Positions 46,510 to 54,712 of a DNA stretch of 64,000 nt are shown piece by piece. The position numbers and the translations under genes were made by a program. This stretch comes from CALMEC01 sp963765105. Its GTDB lineage: Bacteria; Actinomycetota; Thermoleophilia; Miltoncostaeales; Miltoncostaeaceae. Within the stretch, counting starts at the first letter, position 1. Each line of letters begins with the position of its first letter. The stretch spans positions 1 through 64,000 of the forward strand of contig CAVXUW010000004.1 in NCBI GenBank assembly GCA_963765105.1, written 5' to 3'. The notes below the pieces were generated by a model. That model saw nothing but the letters and a program-made list of their open reading frames with translations, was not told the origin of the DNA and made no database searches.

Positions 46510-48282
46510 TCATGGGATGGCCCGCACGGTTCGCGTGACGGCGCGTCCCCGATTGCCCGCGGCGTCGGTCGCGGTGACCGCCACGGTGACACGCACCCGA
46601 CCCCGGCCCGCGAGATTCCGTGTGATTGCCCGCCGCTGCGCCGCCGACAACGGAATCCGCAGACTCGTCGCCACGTTGGCCGGCAACACCGGCGGGCGCA
46701 CCGTGAACGTTGCCAACGGCACGCGCCGCCCAACGCGACGGACCGTCACCTGCACCCGAAGCGTGCAGGCCTCGTCGCTCCGTGCAGTAATCACGACGCG
46801 ACCTCGCCGCGCCACCCTCTGGCGCACCGTCCCGGCCAAACGCAGAACCGGCGCACGCACATCAATGCTCGGTGGTGGCGCAGGCGGCGACGGAGGCGGT
46901 GGAATCGCCCCAGCGAACCGACGTCCGAACACCTCGTACTTGTTGTCCGCTGCGAGCCCATCCGCCTCCCAGACAGCCACGTACTCGGTCGCGACGCTGC
47001 TGAAGGCAACTGCCGGGGCAAAGGCGGCGCGGGTTGCGTCGCCGTCCGTTCCCGTTGTGCTCAGACGAATGTCGCCACCGGTCTCGGTTCCGATCGCAGT
47101 GACGCGCTGCGCAAAGACCTCATCCTCGTCGTCGGTCACAAGCCCGTCCGCAAACCACGTCACCAGGTATTCGTTCGCGACCCGGTTGAAGCTCACCGAC
47201 GGACTGAAGGCGTCTCGGCCTGCGTCCCCGTCCGTTCCCGTGGTGCTCAGCCGCGTTTCGTCACCCACGACGGCGCCGGCCCCGCTCACCCGCTGGCCGA
47301 ACACCTCGAACTCACCCTCCGTCCCAAGCCCTTCGCCGTCCCAGGTGACCAGGTACTCGTTTGCGAGGTTGTTGTACGCAACCGCGGGATTCGCCGCGTC
47401 GAGGGCGGCGTCGCCGTCACTGCCCGTGGTGCTGAGACGGGTATGCCCGCCAACCTCCACGCCCGCAGCGCTCACCCTCTGGCCGAAGACCTCGAACTTC
47501 TCGTCGAGGACAAGAGCGTCGGCGTCCCAGGCCACCAGGTACTCGTTCGCGACACCGTTGAGAGCCACCACCGGATTGCCGGCGCTACGCGTGTTGTCGC
47601 CGTCGGTACCGACACGGCTCAGACGCACGTCAGCGCCGACCTCCGCGCCGGCCGCGCTCAAACGCTGCCCAAACACCTCGCGCTCGTCATCGGTTGGCAG
47701 ACCGTCCGCCTCCCACACGACGAGGTACTCGTTGGCGACGTGGTTGAACGTTACCGCCGGATCGCGTGCCTGACGCGTCGCGTCGCCGTCGGTCCACGTT
47801 GTGCTCAGACGCACGTCACCGCCGATCTCCGCGCCGGCCGCGCTCAAACGCTGCCCGAACACCTCGTACTCGTTGTCGGTCGCAAGCCCGTCCGCCGCCC
47901 AGACAACGAGGTACTCGTTCGCGACACTGTTGAAAGTGACGTCCGGCTCGAGGGCGACACGTGCCGCGTCGCCGTCAGTGCCGGTCGTCGAGACCCGGAT
48001 CACATCGCCCAGCGCAGCACCCGTCGTGCTGAGTCGCTGGGCGAAGATCTCGTCCTCGACAGTCGCCAACGCACTGGCCCTCCACACGACGAGGTACTCC
48101 CCGGTCACCGAGTTGGACGCAACCGCGGGGCTGGTGGCGGTACGCGTTGGGTCGCCGACGACGCCGGTGAACGACACCCGGAACGTCGGGCCGATCGGCT
48201 CGGCCGCCCGTGCCACGCCCACGACGAGCAACCAAACCGCCGTCACGAATGCGACCGCGAGTGTCCACCGTCGACACCTCAT
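46510..48282 (-). CDS. Secreted protein with seven ~60-residue repeats (probable beta-propeller)
   Basis: ATG 48282 gives a signal peptide (LAVAFVTAVWLLVVGVARA) then seven repeats of ~62 residues with consensus RLSTTGTDGD ... FNxVANEYLVVW ... EVFGQRLSAAGAEVGGD. Seven such units suggest a closed seven-bladed propeller. After a Pro-rich hinge, a C-terminal Ig-like sandwich (RVRVTVAVTATDAAGNRG) of the type found on surface proteins of this bacterial class. About 590 residues. The open frame upstream to 48405 overlaps the methyltransferase and is not used. Binding partner unknown. Confidence 0.82.
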   Translation of the reverse strand: MRCRRWTLAVAFVTAVWLLVVGVARAAEPIGPTFRVSFTGVVGDPTRTATSPAVASNSVTGEYLVVWRASALATVEDEIFAQRLSTTGAALGDVIRVSTTGTDGDAARVALEPDVTFNSVANEYLVVWAADGLATDNEYEVFGQRLSAAGAEIGGDVRLSTTWTDGDATRQARDPAVTFNHVANEYLVVWEADGLPTDDEREVFGQRLSAAGAEVGADVRLSRVGTDGDNTRSAGNPVVALNGVANEYLVAWDADALVLDEKFEVFGQRVSAAGVEVGGHTRLSTTGSDGDAALDAANPAVAYNNLANEYLVTWDGEGLGTEGEFEVFGQRVSGAGAVVGDETRLSTTGTDGDAGRDAFSPSVSFNRVANEYLVTWFADGLVTDDEDEVFAQRVTAIGTETGGDIRLSTTGTDGDATRAAFAPAVAFSSVATEYVAVWEADGLAADNKYEVFGRRFAGAIPPPPSPPAPPPSIDVRAPVLRLAGTVRQRVARRGRVVITARSDEACTLRVQVTVRRVGRRVPLATFTVRPPVLPANVATSLRIPLSAAQRRAITRNLAGRGRVRVTVAVTATDAAGNRGRAVTRTVRAIP

Positions 48283-48365
48283 TGTCCGGGGGGGTCGTGG
48301 CGTGCGGCGCCCACCGTCACCAGCGTGCCACGGGGCAAGGATGGTCGGAGCAGCCATGTCCGTAC

Positions 48366-49241
48366 CTACTGCGGGTTCGTTCCGGCGCCGACGAGCATCT
48401 CGCACGGCCCCTCGAACGCACCGTTGGACTCGAACTGAGCGAGCTCCTGCTCGATCTGCGTCCAGACCTCAGCTTGCTCGGACTCCGTCAAACCGGCCAT
48501 CATCTGGTGGAGCGCGCCGAACGACTCACGCTCGAACCGGACGCACTCGGCAGCGCTCGACAGGCGGACGGGTGACGGGACCCGCTTGACCTCGACCTCA
48601 CGCAGCCCAGCCGCCTCGAACAGTGACTCGATCGCGCCGTCCGCCCCGAGGGAGAACGGGCCGGGCTGGCCGGGGAGCGGCGGGGGAAGCTGAGCGCGCT
48701 CACGGATGATCCGGACCGGGATCGAGAAGAACGCGTTGCGGTCCGGACTCGAGTAGACCACCGCAGCGATCCGCCCGCCCGGCCTGAGCGCGTGACGCAT
48801 ACCGGCGAGCGCCCGGCGCTGGTCGGGAAAGTAGATGAGGCCGACGCGGCTGATGGCGGCGTCGAACGTGCCGGCCGGAAGTGCGTCGAGGGCCTCGCCG
48901 TCGAGCTCACGCGTTTCGACGTTCGTGAGCCCCGCAGCTGCGGCGTCAGCGGTCGCACGCTCGAGCAGCGCGGGCGCGATGTCGGTCGCCAAGACGCTGC
49001 CACCGGGTGAGACACGGCGCGCCGCGCGGAGCGACTGCTCCCCGGCACCGGCCGCGACATCCAGTACGCGCGACCCCGGCCCGATCCGCGCGAGGTCGAA
49101 CATCGCATCGGTCGCATCACCCAGCCAGCTGCCGAGGAACGGTCCCCAGCGGTGCCATGCGTCCGCCGCCGCCTGCCACTGCGCACGCGTCGTCGTCTTG
49201 AACGTGGTTGCGTCGAACGTGGGTTTCGTTGCGGTGCTCAT
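48366..49241 (-). CDS. SAM-dependent class I methyltransferase
   Basis: 291 residues; SAM loop VLDVAAGAGEQSLRAARRV, then ATDIAPALLERA and ISRVGLIYFPDQRRAL, of the UbiE/Methyltransf_11 type. N-terminal WGPFLGSWLGDATDAMFD is typical of small-molecule methylases. Substrate unknown. ATG 49241 chosen (another ATG is one codon upstream). Divergent from a SARP-like regulator with a 109-base gap. Confidence 0.85.
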   Translation of the reverse strand: MSTATKPTFDATTFKTTTRAQWQAAADAWHRWGPFLGSWLGDATDAMFDLARIGPGSRVLDVAAGAGEQSLRAARRVSPGGSVLATDIAPALLERATADAAAAGLTNVETRELDGEALDALPAGTFDAAISRVGLIYFPDQRRALAGMRHALRPGGRIAAVVYSSPDRNAFFSIPVRIIRERAQLPPPLPGQPGPFSLGADGAIESLFEAAGLREVEVKRVPSPVRLSSAAECVRFERESFGALHQMMAGLTESEQAEVWTQIEQELAQFESNGAFEGPCEMLVGAGTNPQ

Positions 49242-49350
49242 CACTCACTCCTGTCTGTGATTGATCGATCGTGCTGTCGTCCGATACCCACAATGAAGGC
49301 GCGGTCTGTGACGACGCCTGTGACGCGGCGCTCCGTGTGAGAATCCGGCA
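49242..49350. promoter_or_regulatory. Divergent promoter region with CTGTGACG direct repeats
   Basis: Control region between the methyltransferase and the SARP-like regulator. CTGTGACG occurs at 49306-49313 and 49318-49325, a 12-base period, 25-45 bases before the regulator ATG; a related CTGTGATTG is near 49255. SARP-family proteins bind short direct repeats about one helix turn apart, so this may be the regulator's own site (inference). Confidence 0.35.
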
Positions 49351-51174
49351 ATGAGGGACTCGCTGGCCATTCACCTGCTGGGGCCGCGGCCGCGTGTGCT
49401 CCGTGGCGGTCGGCCGCAACCGCCGCCGCGCGGCCACAAGGCGTGGGCACTGCTCGCGTACCTGCTGACCACAACGTCGGTGCCCAGCCGCAGCTGGCTC
49501 GCCGAGTTGCTGTTCGCCGAGGCCGACGACCCCCTCAACGCGCTGAGCTGGAACCTCAGCCAGCTGCGCCGACTGCTGGGACCGGATGCGAGCATCACCG
49601 GCGAGCCGGTCGAGTTGCGACTCCCGGAGGGGACCATCGTCGACGTTCACGCGCTGAGCGCCGGTACCTGGACCCAGGCCTTGGATATTCCCGACCTCGG
49701 ACGCGATCTGCTCGAAGGCATGACCTTCCGCGGGGCAGCGGGTTTCGAGGCCTGGCTGCTCGCCAGCCGCCGGCACCTGACCGGCGTCGCCGAGGATGTC
49801 CTGCGAGAGGCGGCGCGCGCGCATCTCGCGTCCGGCGAGGGTGCCGCGGCGGTCGAACTCGCCACTCGGGTCGTCGCGGGGAACCCGTTCGACGAGGAGG
49901 CCCAGGAGCTGCTCATCCGGGCCTACGCCGCCAGCGGCGACCTGGCTGCAGCCGCCGCACAGCGCGACGCCTGCGTCACGCTCTTTCGCCATGAGCTCGG
50001 CATCGATCCCGGCATCGCCGTCATCGAGGCGGCCGACCGGCAGCCCGCGACATCCCGCACGGGCGGTGAGCCCCCAAGCTCCGCGGCAACGGCCGCACAT
50101 CTCGAAGCGGGGCTCAGCGCACTGGACGCCGGGGCCATGGATACCGGCATCGGCCTGCTCCGCCAAGCTGTCGCAGCGGCTCGCGACGGCGACGACGAAA
50201 CGCTTCTCGTGCGGACTCTCGTGGCGCTCGGCGCGTCGCTCGTTCGAAGCGTCCGAGGGCGTGATGGCGAAGGCGCCACGATCCTGCACGAGGCCATTCT
50301 GATCGCCGAGCGCATCGGCAGTCCCGAGCTCGCGGCCGAGGCCCACCGCGAACTTGGCCATATCGAGTTGCTTCGCGGACGCTACGACCGGGCTCACCGC
50401 TGGCTGCAAACTGCCGAGCGTCTCACCGGCGTCGACTCTCTCGATCGAGCATGGACATGCGCCTACCGGGGACTCGTCTGGAGCGACGTCGGCCGATACG
50501 CCGAAGCCGTTGCCGCGTTCGACGAGGCGCTGACGCTCGCCCAGCTCGCACGGCCGTGCCAGGCCGAGGCGTGGGCGTGGACCTTCCTCGGTCGGCTCCA
50601 TCTCCTGCGCCGCGACGTCGACCGCGCACGCGACTGCCTGACTCACGGACTCGAGACGGCCCGGACACTTCGCTGGACCGCGTTCCTCCCGCTGCCGGAA
50701 GCACTTCTGGCCGACGTGGATCTGCTCGAGGGCAAGACCGACGCCGCCGAGGCGGCATTCGAGCACGCCCATGCGCTGTCGCTCCACCTGGGCGATCCGT
50801 GCTGGGAAGGCCATGCCGCCCGCGGCCTGGGCCTCGTCGCCGCACAACGAGGAGACACGGACGCGGCGCGGCGCTGGCTCACCACCGCCAGAGATCGATG
50901 CGTGCGGCTCCCCGACGCCTACCTGTGGGTGGAGGGCTACTGCCTCGACGCACTCTGCGCGCTCGGTGTCGAACACTGGCCCGACGAGGTCGCCCGGTGG
51001 ATCGACGACCTTGAGGCTCTGGCGACACGCACCGGCATGCGCGATCTGGTCGCTCGCGCGTACGCCCACCGCAGCGCGCTTGGCGATCAGTCCGCAGCCC
51101 ACGGTGCACGCGTGCTCGCGGCCGAGGTCGACGATCTCGGGCTCGACGATCTACGGGGAGGCGCCGCCGCGTGA
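49351..51174 (+). CDS. SARP-like transcriptional regulator (winged-helix, BTAD, TPR)
   Basis: 607 residues. N-terminal OmpR-type winged helix (LLGPRPRVLRGGRPQPPPRG, KAWALLAYLLTT), bacterial transcriptional activation domain (FEAWLLASRRHLTGVAEDVL, ELLIRAYAASGDLAAAAA, FRHELGIDPG) to about residue 225, then TPR-like helices to the end (AEAHRELGHIELLRGRYDRA). No NB-ARC ATPase in between. Probably controls the divergent methyltransferase gene. Its stop lies inside the 3' end of the convergent small secreted gene. Confidence 0.85.
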   Translation: MRDSLAIHLLGPRPRVLRGGRPQPPPRGHKAWALLAYLLTTTSVPSRSWLAELLFAEADDPLNALSWNLSQLRRLLGPDASITGEPVELRLPEGTIVDVHALSAGTWTQALDIPDLGRDLLEGMTFRGAAGFEAWLLASRRHLTGVAEDVLREAARAHLASGEGAAAVELATRVVAGNPFDEEAQELLIRAYAASGDLAAAAAQRDACVTLFRHELGIDPGIAVIEAADRQPATSRTGGEPPSSAATAAHLEAGLSALDAGAMDTGIGLLRQAVAAARDGDDETLLVRTLVALGASLVRSVRGRDGEGATILHEAILIAERIGSPELAAEAHRELGHIELLRGRYDRAHRWLQTAERLTGVDSLDRAWTCAYRGLVWSDVGRYAEAVAAFDEALTLAQLARPCQAEAWAWTFLGRLHLLRRDVDRARDCLTHGLETARTLRWTAFLPLPEALLADVDLLEGKTDAAEAAFEHAHALSLHLGDPCWEGHAARGLGLVAAQRGDTDAARRWLTTARDRCVRLPDAYLWVEGYCLDALCALGVEHWPDEVARWIDDLEALATRTGMRDLVARAYAHRSALGDQSAAHGARVLAAEVDDLGLDDLRGGAAA

Positions 51175-51384
51175 CGCGGAGCGTCGGGGGCGGCGCGCCG
51201 CCACGATTCCGCCTCCGGGAAGCAGGACGGCGCCGGCAGCCGTGGCGACCCGGGCAGAGGGTGCCGGGTCGACGCGCTGGGGTGGGTAGCTCGCGTCCAC
51301 TCTGTAGGCCTGCGGAGCGGACGGGGCGAGCGCGGCCAGGCTAGCCGCAACGACGGCGGCGGTTCGACGGTGGGATACGTTCAT
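51151..51384 (-). CDS. Small secreted protein, copy 1 of the duplicated cassette
   Basis: 77 residues starting MNVSHRRTAAVVAASLAAL with a signal peptide cut near AQA-Y, then YRVDASYPPQRVDPAPSARV. ATG 51384 has AGGAGG eight bases upstream, a strong ribosome site. The first ~47 codons and ~190 upstream bases are almost identical to copy 2 at 61.9 kb; the tail (VLLPGGGIVAARRPRR) is unique and overlaps the regulator gene's end. No known family. May be a remnant of a longer secreted protein. Confidence 0.55.
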   Translation of the reverse strand: MNVSHRRTAAVVAASLAALAPSAPQAYRVDASYPPQRVDPAPSARVATAAGAVLLPGGGIVAARRPRRSASRGGASP

Positions 51385-51572
51385 GGAACAACCTCCTGAG
51401 TGCTCTCTCCGCCCACGATGGGCGACTGCAATCAGGATGCCGCGGCCAACCGTTCCGATCCATACGACATCCGTCGGATCTTTCGTCCACGACGGTTTCC
51501 AACGACGACGACGCGGCCCAAGGTGGTCTCATGCACGCGAACGACAAGCCCGTCATCGCAGCCGACACACCC
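51243..51572. repeat. 331-bp duplicated cassette, copy 1
   Basis: 330 bases matching 61846-62176 with about seven substitutions and one extra base, roughly 97-98% identical, direct orientation, 10.6 kb apart. It holds the start, signal peptide and upstream region of the small secreted gene. Identity stops sharply at both ends. Confidence 0.9.
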
Positions 51573-51936
51573 AACTCACGCGAACAACCTCCTCAACTAC
51601 CCGCTGGTCACGGCGGCCGACTCACAGAGCGGGGCCGTCACGTGGACGCTCTCGGGGCTTGCCCTGACCGACTACCGGCTCGAGTTCTACGCAAGCACCA
51701 TCTGCCCGGGAGGAATCGGCGTGGGGCAGAGGTACCTCGGCTCGACCGTCACCGCAACCGATGGGAAAGGCGACGCGGCAGGCACCACCACGACCGCCAC
51801 TTCGCCCGTCGCGGGTGATCTCATCACGATGACCGCGACCCGCCGCACGTTCACTGGCGCCGGCCCATTCCCGACGCCGCTCTCGTTCATCCTGAACGAG
51901 ACTTCGGAGTTCTCCCCGTGCCAGGTGGCCGAGTAG
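51573..51936 (+). pseudogene. C-terminal fragment of a CSLREA-type surface protein
   Basis: From NNLLNYPLVTAAD to SFILNETSEFSPCQ the frame (open from 51400) matches the ~100-residue end module of CSLREA/right-handed beta-helix surface proteins: a YRLEFYASTICPGGIGVGQR segment, LGSTVTATDGKG, TATRRTF and SEFS. Full proteins are 500-1500 residues with a signal peptide. Here the body is missing, and the open frame upstream is only the reverse of the duplicated cassette. I read it as a leftover 3' end, cut exactly at the cassette edge. Confidence 0.6.
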
Positions 51937-52020
51937 CGCGCTAACAGCGGCGACCACGGGACACCCGCGGTCGCCGCTGCCACGCCTCGGCCGTCTCGCC
52001 ATTGAGCTGCCCGACGACAG

Positions 52021-52046
52021 GGTGCCAGGCACCTAGGGGTGAGCTT
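52021..52046. repeat. REP-like palindrome, copy a
   Basis: Perfect 13-base palindrome GGTGCCAGGCACC followed by AGGGGTGAGCTTC after one base. The same 26 bases (one mismatch) recur at 53668 in the same orientation. Such GTGCCAGGCAC palindromes are often spread by RAYT-type transposases (known from other bacteria; no RAYT gene is in this window). The surrounding gap 51937-52173 shows no gene. Confidence 0.6.
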
Positions 52047-52173
52047 CTTGCGAGATGCCACGACGGATCTCGGAGGACGCAGTGGCCACCGCGAGGCGAT
52101 CTACCCAGGTTGTCGGGTGACCCGAGCACCTCAGGTCGGCATTGGCGCTCCGGGTGATGGCGTCCCTTCGACC

Positions 52174-53529
52174 TCAGCCGTGCAGGTTCCAGGTCCACTG
52201 GTAGCCGTCATCGATCCCCGGTTGGGTCCCTTTCGTGCTTCCCGAGTAGGTGCCTTCCGTCGTGACGGGTGAGGTTCGGGTGAACGGCAGCAAACCGATT
52301 CCGAGGAGTGGCCACGGTGCGGGCCGGCCATTGCTCGCGACCTTGTCGGCTGGGCAATCCGTGAGAACGGCGGGGATCTGCGCGGAGCCGCCGTCGAGGG
52401 CGAGTCCGTAAGTGTCGGGGTTCCCTTCAGTGATCGTCATCGCCAGCACCATGGCTCCGCCGAGCAAGGTCACAACGTCGAAAGTGCCCTGCCCCGCAAT
52501 GCCGCAGTTACCGCCGGTCGGTGGGAGGTTGATGCGGGCGGTTACCGTCCCCGTCGCGACCTGATAGGTCGTCCCTCCACCAAACTGCGGGGGAATGCCG
52601 GCGAGGGCGGACGAGGGTTCCAGCTCGAGCGACCCCGTCCAGTCCAGAGTGCCGGGAACGACACCGACGGGAATCACCTTCGCGTAGTCAAGTGAGCCCG
52701 TGAACGTGCCGCTGATCGGGGGAGGCTTCCCGCAGAGCAGTGCGGCAAGGCGACGCGTGAGATCCGTTTCAAGTTCGAAGACCTCCTCCCGGGCGCCTTC
52801 GACGCTTGTTTGGTGGAGCGTCTTCTTCGACGACCATTTGTAGATCTGCGCATCGATACGTACCCGCCCATTGGTCTCGGTGATGATCCCGCGAATGCCG
52901 CGCGTCGGCGTGATAGTCAGCCCCGGTCGCAGGGCCGTCGCGGGATCGATGAGTCCGAGCCTCGCGAGTTTGAACTCGGCGCTTCTCGCTGCCATCCCAC
53001 GCGCGCTGCGTTCGGCAATTGTGATGTCACACCCCGGGATTGTTACTTGCAGGAGATCGGTGATCAACATATCTCGCAAACCCATGTTGAGCACCCTGAA
53101 CTCGCCCGTGCCGCCGCGGAACGAGTCGTCCGGCATCCCAACGACCGGATGTACGACTTTCGCCGCCGTCCGCACAGGGAGCCGGACCGACTTGCGCTGG
53201 CCACGCTTGAGTCGAACCCGCGTTGGTTTGGGCGCGAACAGCTTCCCGATGGTGATCACGGTCGGGAACAAGACGAACGTGCCCTTGGGAAGGCTCACGC
53301 GATACCGGCCGGAGGCGTCAGTGTCGTCGACTGCGACAACCTCACCGGTCTCGAGGCTGACGGCGCGGACGAATGCCTGGCCCGTTCCCGGTGAGGGGAT
53401 TGGTGCCCCGATGATCTTGCCGGAGACCGTCGAGGCCATGGCCGTTCCGCTGGTGAGGAGCGCACCCACAGCGAGGGGGACGATCAGCGAGGCCACGCGG
53501 CGGGCTGGGTGTTGCATGCAATCGACCAT
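52174..53529 (-). CDS. Secreted protein with carboxypeptidase-regulatory-like and CsgG/FlgO-like domains, paralogue 1
   Basis: 451 residues. Signal peptide (VASLIVPLAVGALLTSGTAMA), a beta domain of the CarboxypepD_reg type (DASGRYRVSLPKGTFVLFPT, residues ~35-95), a basic hinge (RVRLKRGQRKSVRLP), then a part resembling the CsgG/FlgO/TolB-N fold: TIAERSARGMAARSAEFKLA, LGLIDPATALRPG, IRGIITETNGRVRIDAQIY, FELETDLTRRLAALLC. A beta-rich domain ends it. Paralogue of the protein at 62360 (about half the residues identical by eye). ATG 53529 or 53517. Function unknown. Confidence 0.7.
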   Translation of the reverse strand: MVDCMQHPARRVASLIVPLAVGALLTSGTAMASTVSGKIIGAPIPSPGTGQAFVRAVSLETGEVVAVDDTDASGRYRVSLPKGTFVLFPTVITIGKLFAPKPTRVRLKRGQRKSVRLPVRTAAKVVHPVVGMPDDSFRGGTGEFRVLNMGLRDMLITDLLQVTIPGCDITIAERSARGMAARSAEFKLARLGLIDPATALRPGLTITPTRGIRGIITETNGRVRIDAQIYKWSSKKTLHQTSVEGAREEVFELETDLTRRLAALLCGKPPPISGTFTGSLDYAKVIPVGVVPGTLDWTGSLELEPSSALAGIPPQFGGGTTYQVATGTVTARINLPPTGGNCGIAGQGTFDVVTLLGGAMVLAMTITEGNPDTYGLALDGGSAQIPAVLTDCPADKVASNGRPAPWPLLGIGLLPFTRTSPVTTEGTYSGSTKGTQPGIDDGYQWTWNLHG

Positions 53530-53611
53530 GACGACGCCCTTCGCAGGTGTGGGGGGAACTCTACCGCTCGCGCGTCCCCCACGATTTCGCGGGCCTCGCG
53601 GCACCGTTGCG

Positions 53612-53693
53612 GAGGTGAACTTGCGTTCACCTCGGGGTTGTGGAGGTGAACCGGCGTTCACCTCCGGGGTGCCAGGCACCGAGGGGTGAGCTT
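53612..53693. repeat. Cluster of two tandem hairpins and REP-like palindrome copy b
   Basis: GAGGTGAAC-ttgc-GTTCACCTC (53612-53633) and GAGGTGAAC-cggc-GTTCACCTC (53643-53664) are perfect 9-bp hairpins in tandem, followed at once by GGTGCCAGGCACC (53668-53680) and AGGGGTGAGCTTC. They lie 80-160 bases upstream of the CsgG-like gene. Could be REP elements or operator-like sites. Otherwise the gap 53530-53839 shows nothing. Confidence 0.65.
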
Positions 53694-53839
53694 CAGCGAG
53701 ATTCCGCGAATCCGTGATCGGCGAAGCGACCGCGCCCCACTCCTCAGCGAACCAATAGCTGCGGGAGAAGGCCCGAGGGAACGTCCGGAGGGCCGAGCCG
53801 TTCACGCCGCGTGCCGGGCGCCCACATGCATCGGCTTGC

Positions 53840-54022
53840 TCAACGCTGAACCAACGGCGAAAACCGCTCACCTTTGAGTATCTCGGTCAGTTTCCGGAGC
53901 AGGTCTGGGCTGAGGACCATTTCGAACGGCACCTCAGCTGCGGCTCTGAATAGTTGCGCCGAGGTGCCCAATGGCGACAACCGCGCGGAGACGAGCGCAT
54001 TGCAGTCCAACACTGCTCGCAC
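53840..54022 (-). pseudogene. PIN-family toxin, N-terminal part only
   Basis: 60 residues begin MRAVLDCNALVSARLSPLGT, with the first PIN acid motif (LDCN), and continue FEMVLSPDLLRKLTEIL, matching the start of 'PIN family' toxins of ~140 residues. The remaining acids and the C-terminus are missing, with a stop at 53840. So it should be inactive as a nuclease. The antitoxin gene lies directly upstream. Confidence 0.7.
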
Positions 54023-54031
54023 CGAACGTGC

Positions 54032-54292
54032 CTACCCGCGGGCGCGTCGCCCGCGCCGGAGGGCGCGCACCTCCCGCGAGGCGCGCTTGAGCGCATCGTT
54101 CTCATCGAGTCCGTCGTCGGCGCGCTCCCAGCGGTAGAGCATCTGCGGCGCCGCGGCCTCCTCACTTCGCATGTACGCGCGCAGTGCCTCCTCGATCACC
54201 TCGTGGTCGCGGCGCCCCGAACTCGCCGCGAGCGTCTTCGTCGCGCGCAGAAGATCCGGTTCGAGATAGATCGTGGTCTCTTGACGGGCCAT
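54032..54292 (-). CDS. Ribbon-helix-helix antitoxin
   Basis: 86 residues from ATG 54292: MARQETTIYLEPDLLRATK is a ribbon-helix-helix DNA-binding start, followed by HEVIEEALRAYM, then an acidic/basic toxin-binding tail. The frame is open to 54319 but the ATG fits the fold. Nine bases before the truncated PIN toxin; an antitoxin that has outlived its toxin, perhaps silencing relatives elsewhere. Confidence 0.75.
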   Translation of the reverse strand: MARQETTIYLEPDLLRATKTLAASSGRRDHEVIEEALRAYMRSEEAAAPQMLYRWERADDGLDENDALKRASREVRALRRGRRARG

Positions 54293-54443
54293 AACCCAAA
54301 TATGCCCCTTTGAAGGCAAACCATCGAGACCGGCCGCGAACCTCCTAGATCCGCTCAGGCGCGTAGGCCCAATATCGGCCCGCGACGAGGCCGCCGTGCG
54401 CCGGACCCCTAGTGTTCATAGGGGTTCTCGGGCCACTCCCTTT

Positions 54444-54491
54444 TCACTCGTAATGATGGGGTCCGGGGTTCGGGTCCCCGCGTCGGCTCTC
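54444..54491 (+). repeat. tRNA-Thr(CGT) 3'-half fragment, copy B (right att-like site)
   Basis: 48 bases, two substitutions from copy A at 45109 (a G/C and an A/G change in the T-arm; here the T-stem CGGGG/CCCCG pairs fully). The upstream bases again lack a tRNA 5' half. With copy A it frames 9,335 bases of accessory genes. Bases 54492-54712 have no gene. Confidence 0.75.
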
Positions 54492-54712
54492 GAGGATTTC
54501 GAGGGAGTTTGTGCAACCGCGGCGTCCCAGCGGCTATTGGTTCGTGCGACCACGGAACACCTGGGGAAAACGTGATTGCATCATTCAGGCTGAAGAGATC
54601 TCGAGTGTCGCAGTCCTCGACTCCGCCGAGGCTGCACCTGGAGCCGTTCTGTCCATTCCGGCGACTGGTGAGCGGGTCGACAGCCGTGGGCGGCGAGCCC
54701 GGGGTCGAGTCG

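Noticed and set aside
49117..51102. Minus-strand frame of 661 codons opposite the SARP-like regulator
   Set aside because: Antisense shadow; the plus-strand protein has clear winged-helix, BTAD and TPR parts.
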